Below, one piece after another: positions 5,376 through 6,334 of a DNA stretch of 6,334 bases (within the stretch, counting starts at the first letter, position 1; every line of letters starts with the position of its first letter). Location: positions 1 to 6,334 of the forward strand of contig JAFPCT010000110.1 of the NCBI GenBank assembly GCA_017390125.1, given 5' to 3'. Below the pieces are notes generated by a model. It was not told the DNA's origin. It made no database searches and saw nothing but the letters and a program-made list of their open reading frames with translations. The position numbers and the translations under genes are program-made. Source of the stretch: Treponema sp. Lineage in GTDB: Bacteria; Spirochaetota; Spirochaetia; Treponematales; Treponemataceae.

Positions 5376-6334
5376 TTGAAGATAATTCACTGTGCAGACC
5401 TGCATCTTGATTCCAGACTTGATGCAAATTTAAATGGCGAAAAGGCTTCCCGGCGGCGGGAGGAACTTTTTCTTGCGTTTTCAAATCTTGTGACAAAAGA
5501 AGCTCCTGAAAATGACGTAAAAATCATTATCATAGCCGGAGACCTTTTTGATACGGCAAAAAGTGCTGCCCGCAGCATAAAAAAGCGCGTGCTTTTCCTT
5601 ATTCAGCAGCATCCGGAGATTGCGTTCCTGTACCTGAGGGGCAATCACGACAACGAGGATTTTTTCGACTCAGAAAACTGTCCTGAGAATTTAAGGCTGT
5701 TTTCCTCAGGCTGCTGGACCAGCTGTGATTTCGGGCCGGTCTGCATATCGGGCAGAGAGCTTCCGGATGTAGTTCCGGAAAGCATTTACAGTTCCCTTGT
5801 TCTGGATTCTTCAAAAATCAACATTGTAACGATGCATGGTGAAGTTGTAAAAGGCTCCGGAAAAAAGGATGCGCCTTTCATCAATCTTGCAAAACTTAAG
5901 GACCGAAATATTGATTATCTTGCTCTAGGGCATATCCATTCATATTCTTCGGAAAAGCTTGATTCCCGTGGAGTCTGGTGCTATTCAGGCTGCCTGGAAG
6001 GCCGGGGCTTTGATGAGACCGGGCCGAAGGGCTATGTACTCATTGACGTGGATGAAGAAAAGCATAAGGTTTCCTCAAAGTTTGTGGAAACTTCGATAAG
6101 AAAGCTGTATGCGCCGGAAATAAACATCTCATCCCTGGAGGAGTTTTCCGAAATCCTTAAAAAAATTGCAGATGACCTTGACTGCATTTCAAAGGATTCT
6201 CTTGTAAAGGTTGTGCTTAAGGGTGAGGTTTCTGAAAGCGCTGAAATCCTGACGGAGCATTTCGAAAGGCAGCTTGCGCCGGATTTTTTCTACCTTCGCA
6301 TAGAAGATGAAACTGAAGTAAGGATTGACTATGA
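5376..6334 (+). CDS. Mre11/SbcD-family DNA repair nuclease subunit (YhaO-like metallophosphoesterase), 3' end outside the window
   Basis: A two-metal phosphoesterase expected to act with an SMC-like ATPase (SbcC/YhaN type) in trimming or repairing DNA ends. The frame is open from TTG 5376 to the right edge, 319 codons. Translation begins MKIIHCADLHLDS, with AAGGA 7 nt upstream, so TTG is the start. All phosphoesterase motifs are present: D8 and H10 in ADLHLD, D56 in AGDLFD, N90 and H91 in RGNHD, H154 in MHGEV, H186 and H188 in GHIH. The ADLHLDS opening and the GCLEGRGFDETGPKG stretch (205-219) look more like the YhaO branch than E. coli SbcD; this rests on recall of family sequences. A capping domain begins near residue 240. 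Candidate promoter and terminator signals upstream suggest a separate transcript, probably continuing into the ATPase partner. Confidence 0.9.
   Translation, partial: MKIIHCADLHLDSRLDANLNGEKASRRREELFLAFSNLVTKEAPENDVKIIIIAGDLFDTAKSAARSIKKRVLFLIQQHPEIAFLYLRGNHDNEDFFDSENCPENLRLFSSGCWTSCDFGPVCISGRELPDVVPESIYSSLVLDSSKINIVTMHGEVVKGSGKKDAPFINLAKLKDRNIDYLALGHIHSYSSEKLDSRGVWCYSGCLEGRGFDETGPKGYVLIDVDEEKHKVSSKFVETSIRKLYAPEINISSLEEFSEILKKIADDLDCISKDSLVKVVLKGEVSESAEILTEHFERQLAPDFFYLRIEDETEVRIDY

Noticed and set aside
6331..6334. ATGA at the right edge as the start of the next gene
   Set aside because: Only four bases are visible; the SbcD-like frame reads through without a stop, so an overlapping start cannot be supported as a feature.

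Overview
The window looks like ordinary chromosomal DNA of a moderate-GC bacterium. The gene set and protein style (separate CoaC, OppF-type ATPase, Amt-PII fusion) would suit an anaerobic spirochaete such as Treponema, but that is inference from general resemblance; no rRNA or other taxonomic marker is present. All genes are on the + strand. I see no tRNA, rRNA, CRISPR array, insertion sequence or phage gene.

Left part (1-1764): an ammonium transporter whose C-terminus carries a complete PII nitrogen-regulatory domain. The gene enters from the left edge and lacks only its first few codons. It ends at a strong rho-independent terminator (1818-1871), so it is insulated from what follows.

Middle part (1918-5207): a tight run of five genes. 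They are a stand-alone phosphopantothenoylcysteine decarboxylase (coaC), cytidine deaminase (cdd), a NudC-type NADH/NAD Nudix pyrophosphatase, a nitroreductase-family flavoprotein, and an oligopeptide ABC transporter ATPase of the OppF/DppF type. Gaps are 7, 4, 41 and 10 nt, so the first three look translationally coupled and all five may be one operon. The first four deal with nucleotides and cofactors (CoA, pyrimidines, NAD(P)H, FMN). The ABC ATPase has no permease or binding-protein genes beside it.

Right part (5208-6334): a 168-nt gap with a probable weak terminator and a candidate promoter, then a TTG-started Mre11/SbcD-type nuclease subunit of the YhaO-like kind, cut by the right edge. 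Its ATPase partner would be expected just beyond the window.

The most notable feature is the Amt-PII fusion. Its T-loop keeps the arginine that plugs the Amt pore in the E. coli complex, but lacks the tyrosine that is uridylylated in enteric PII proteins. I found no convincing wholly new system in this window.
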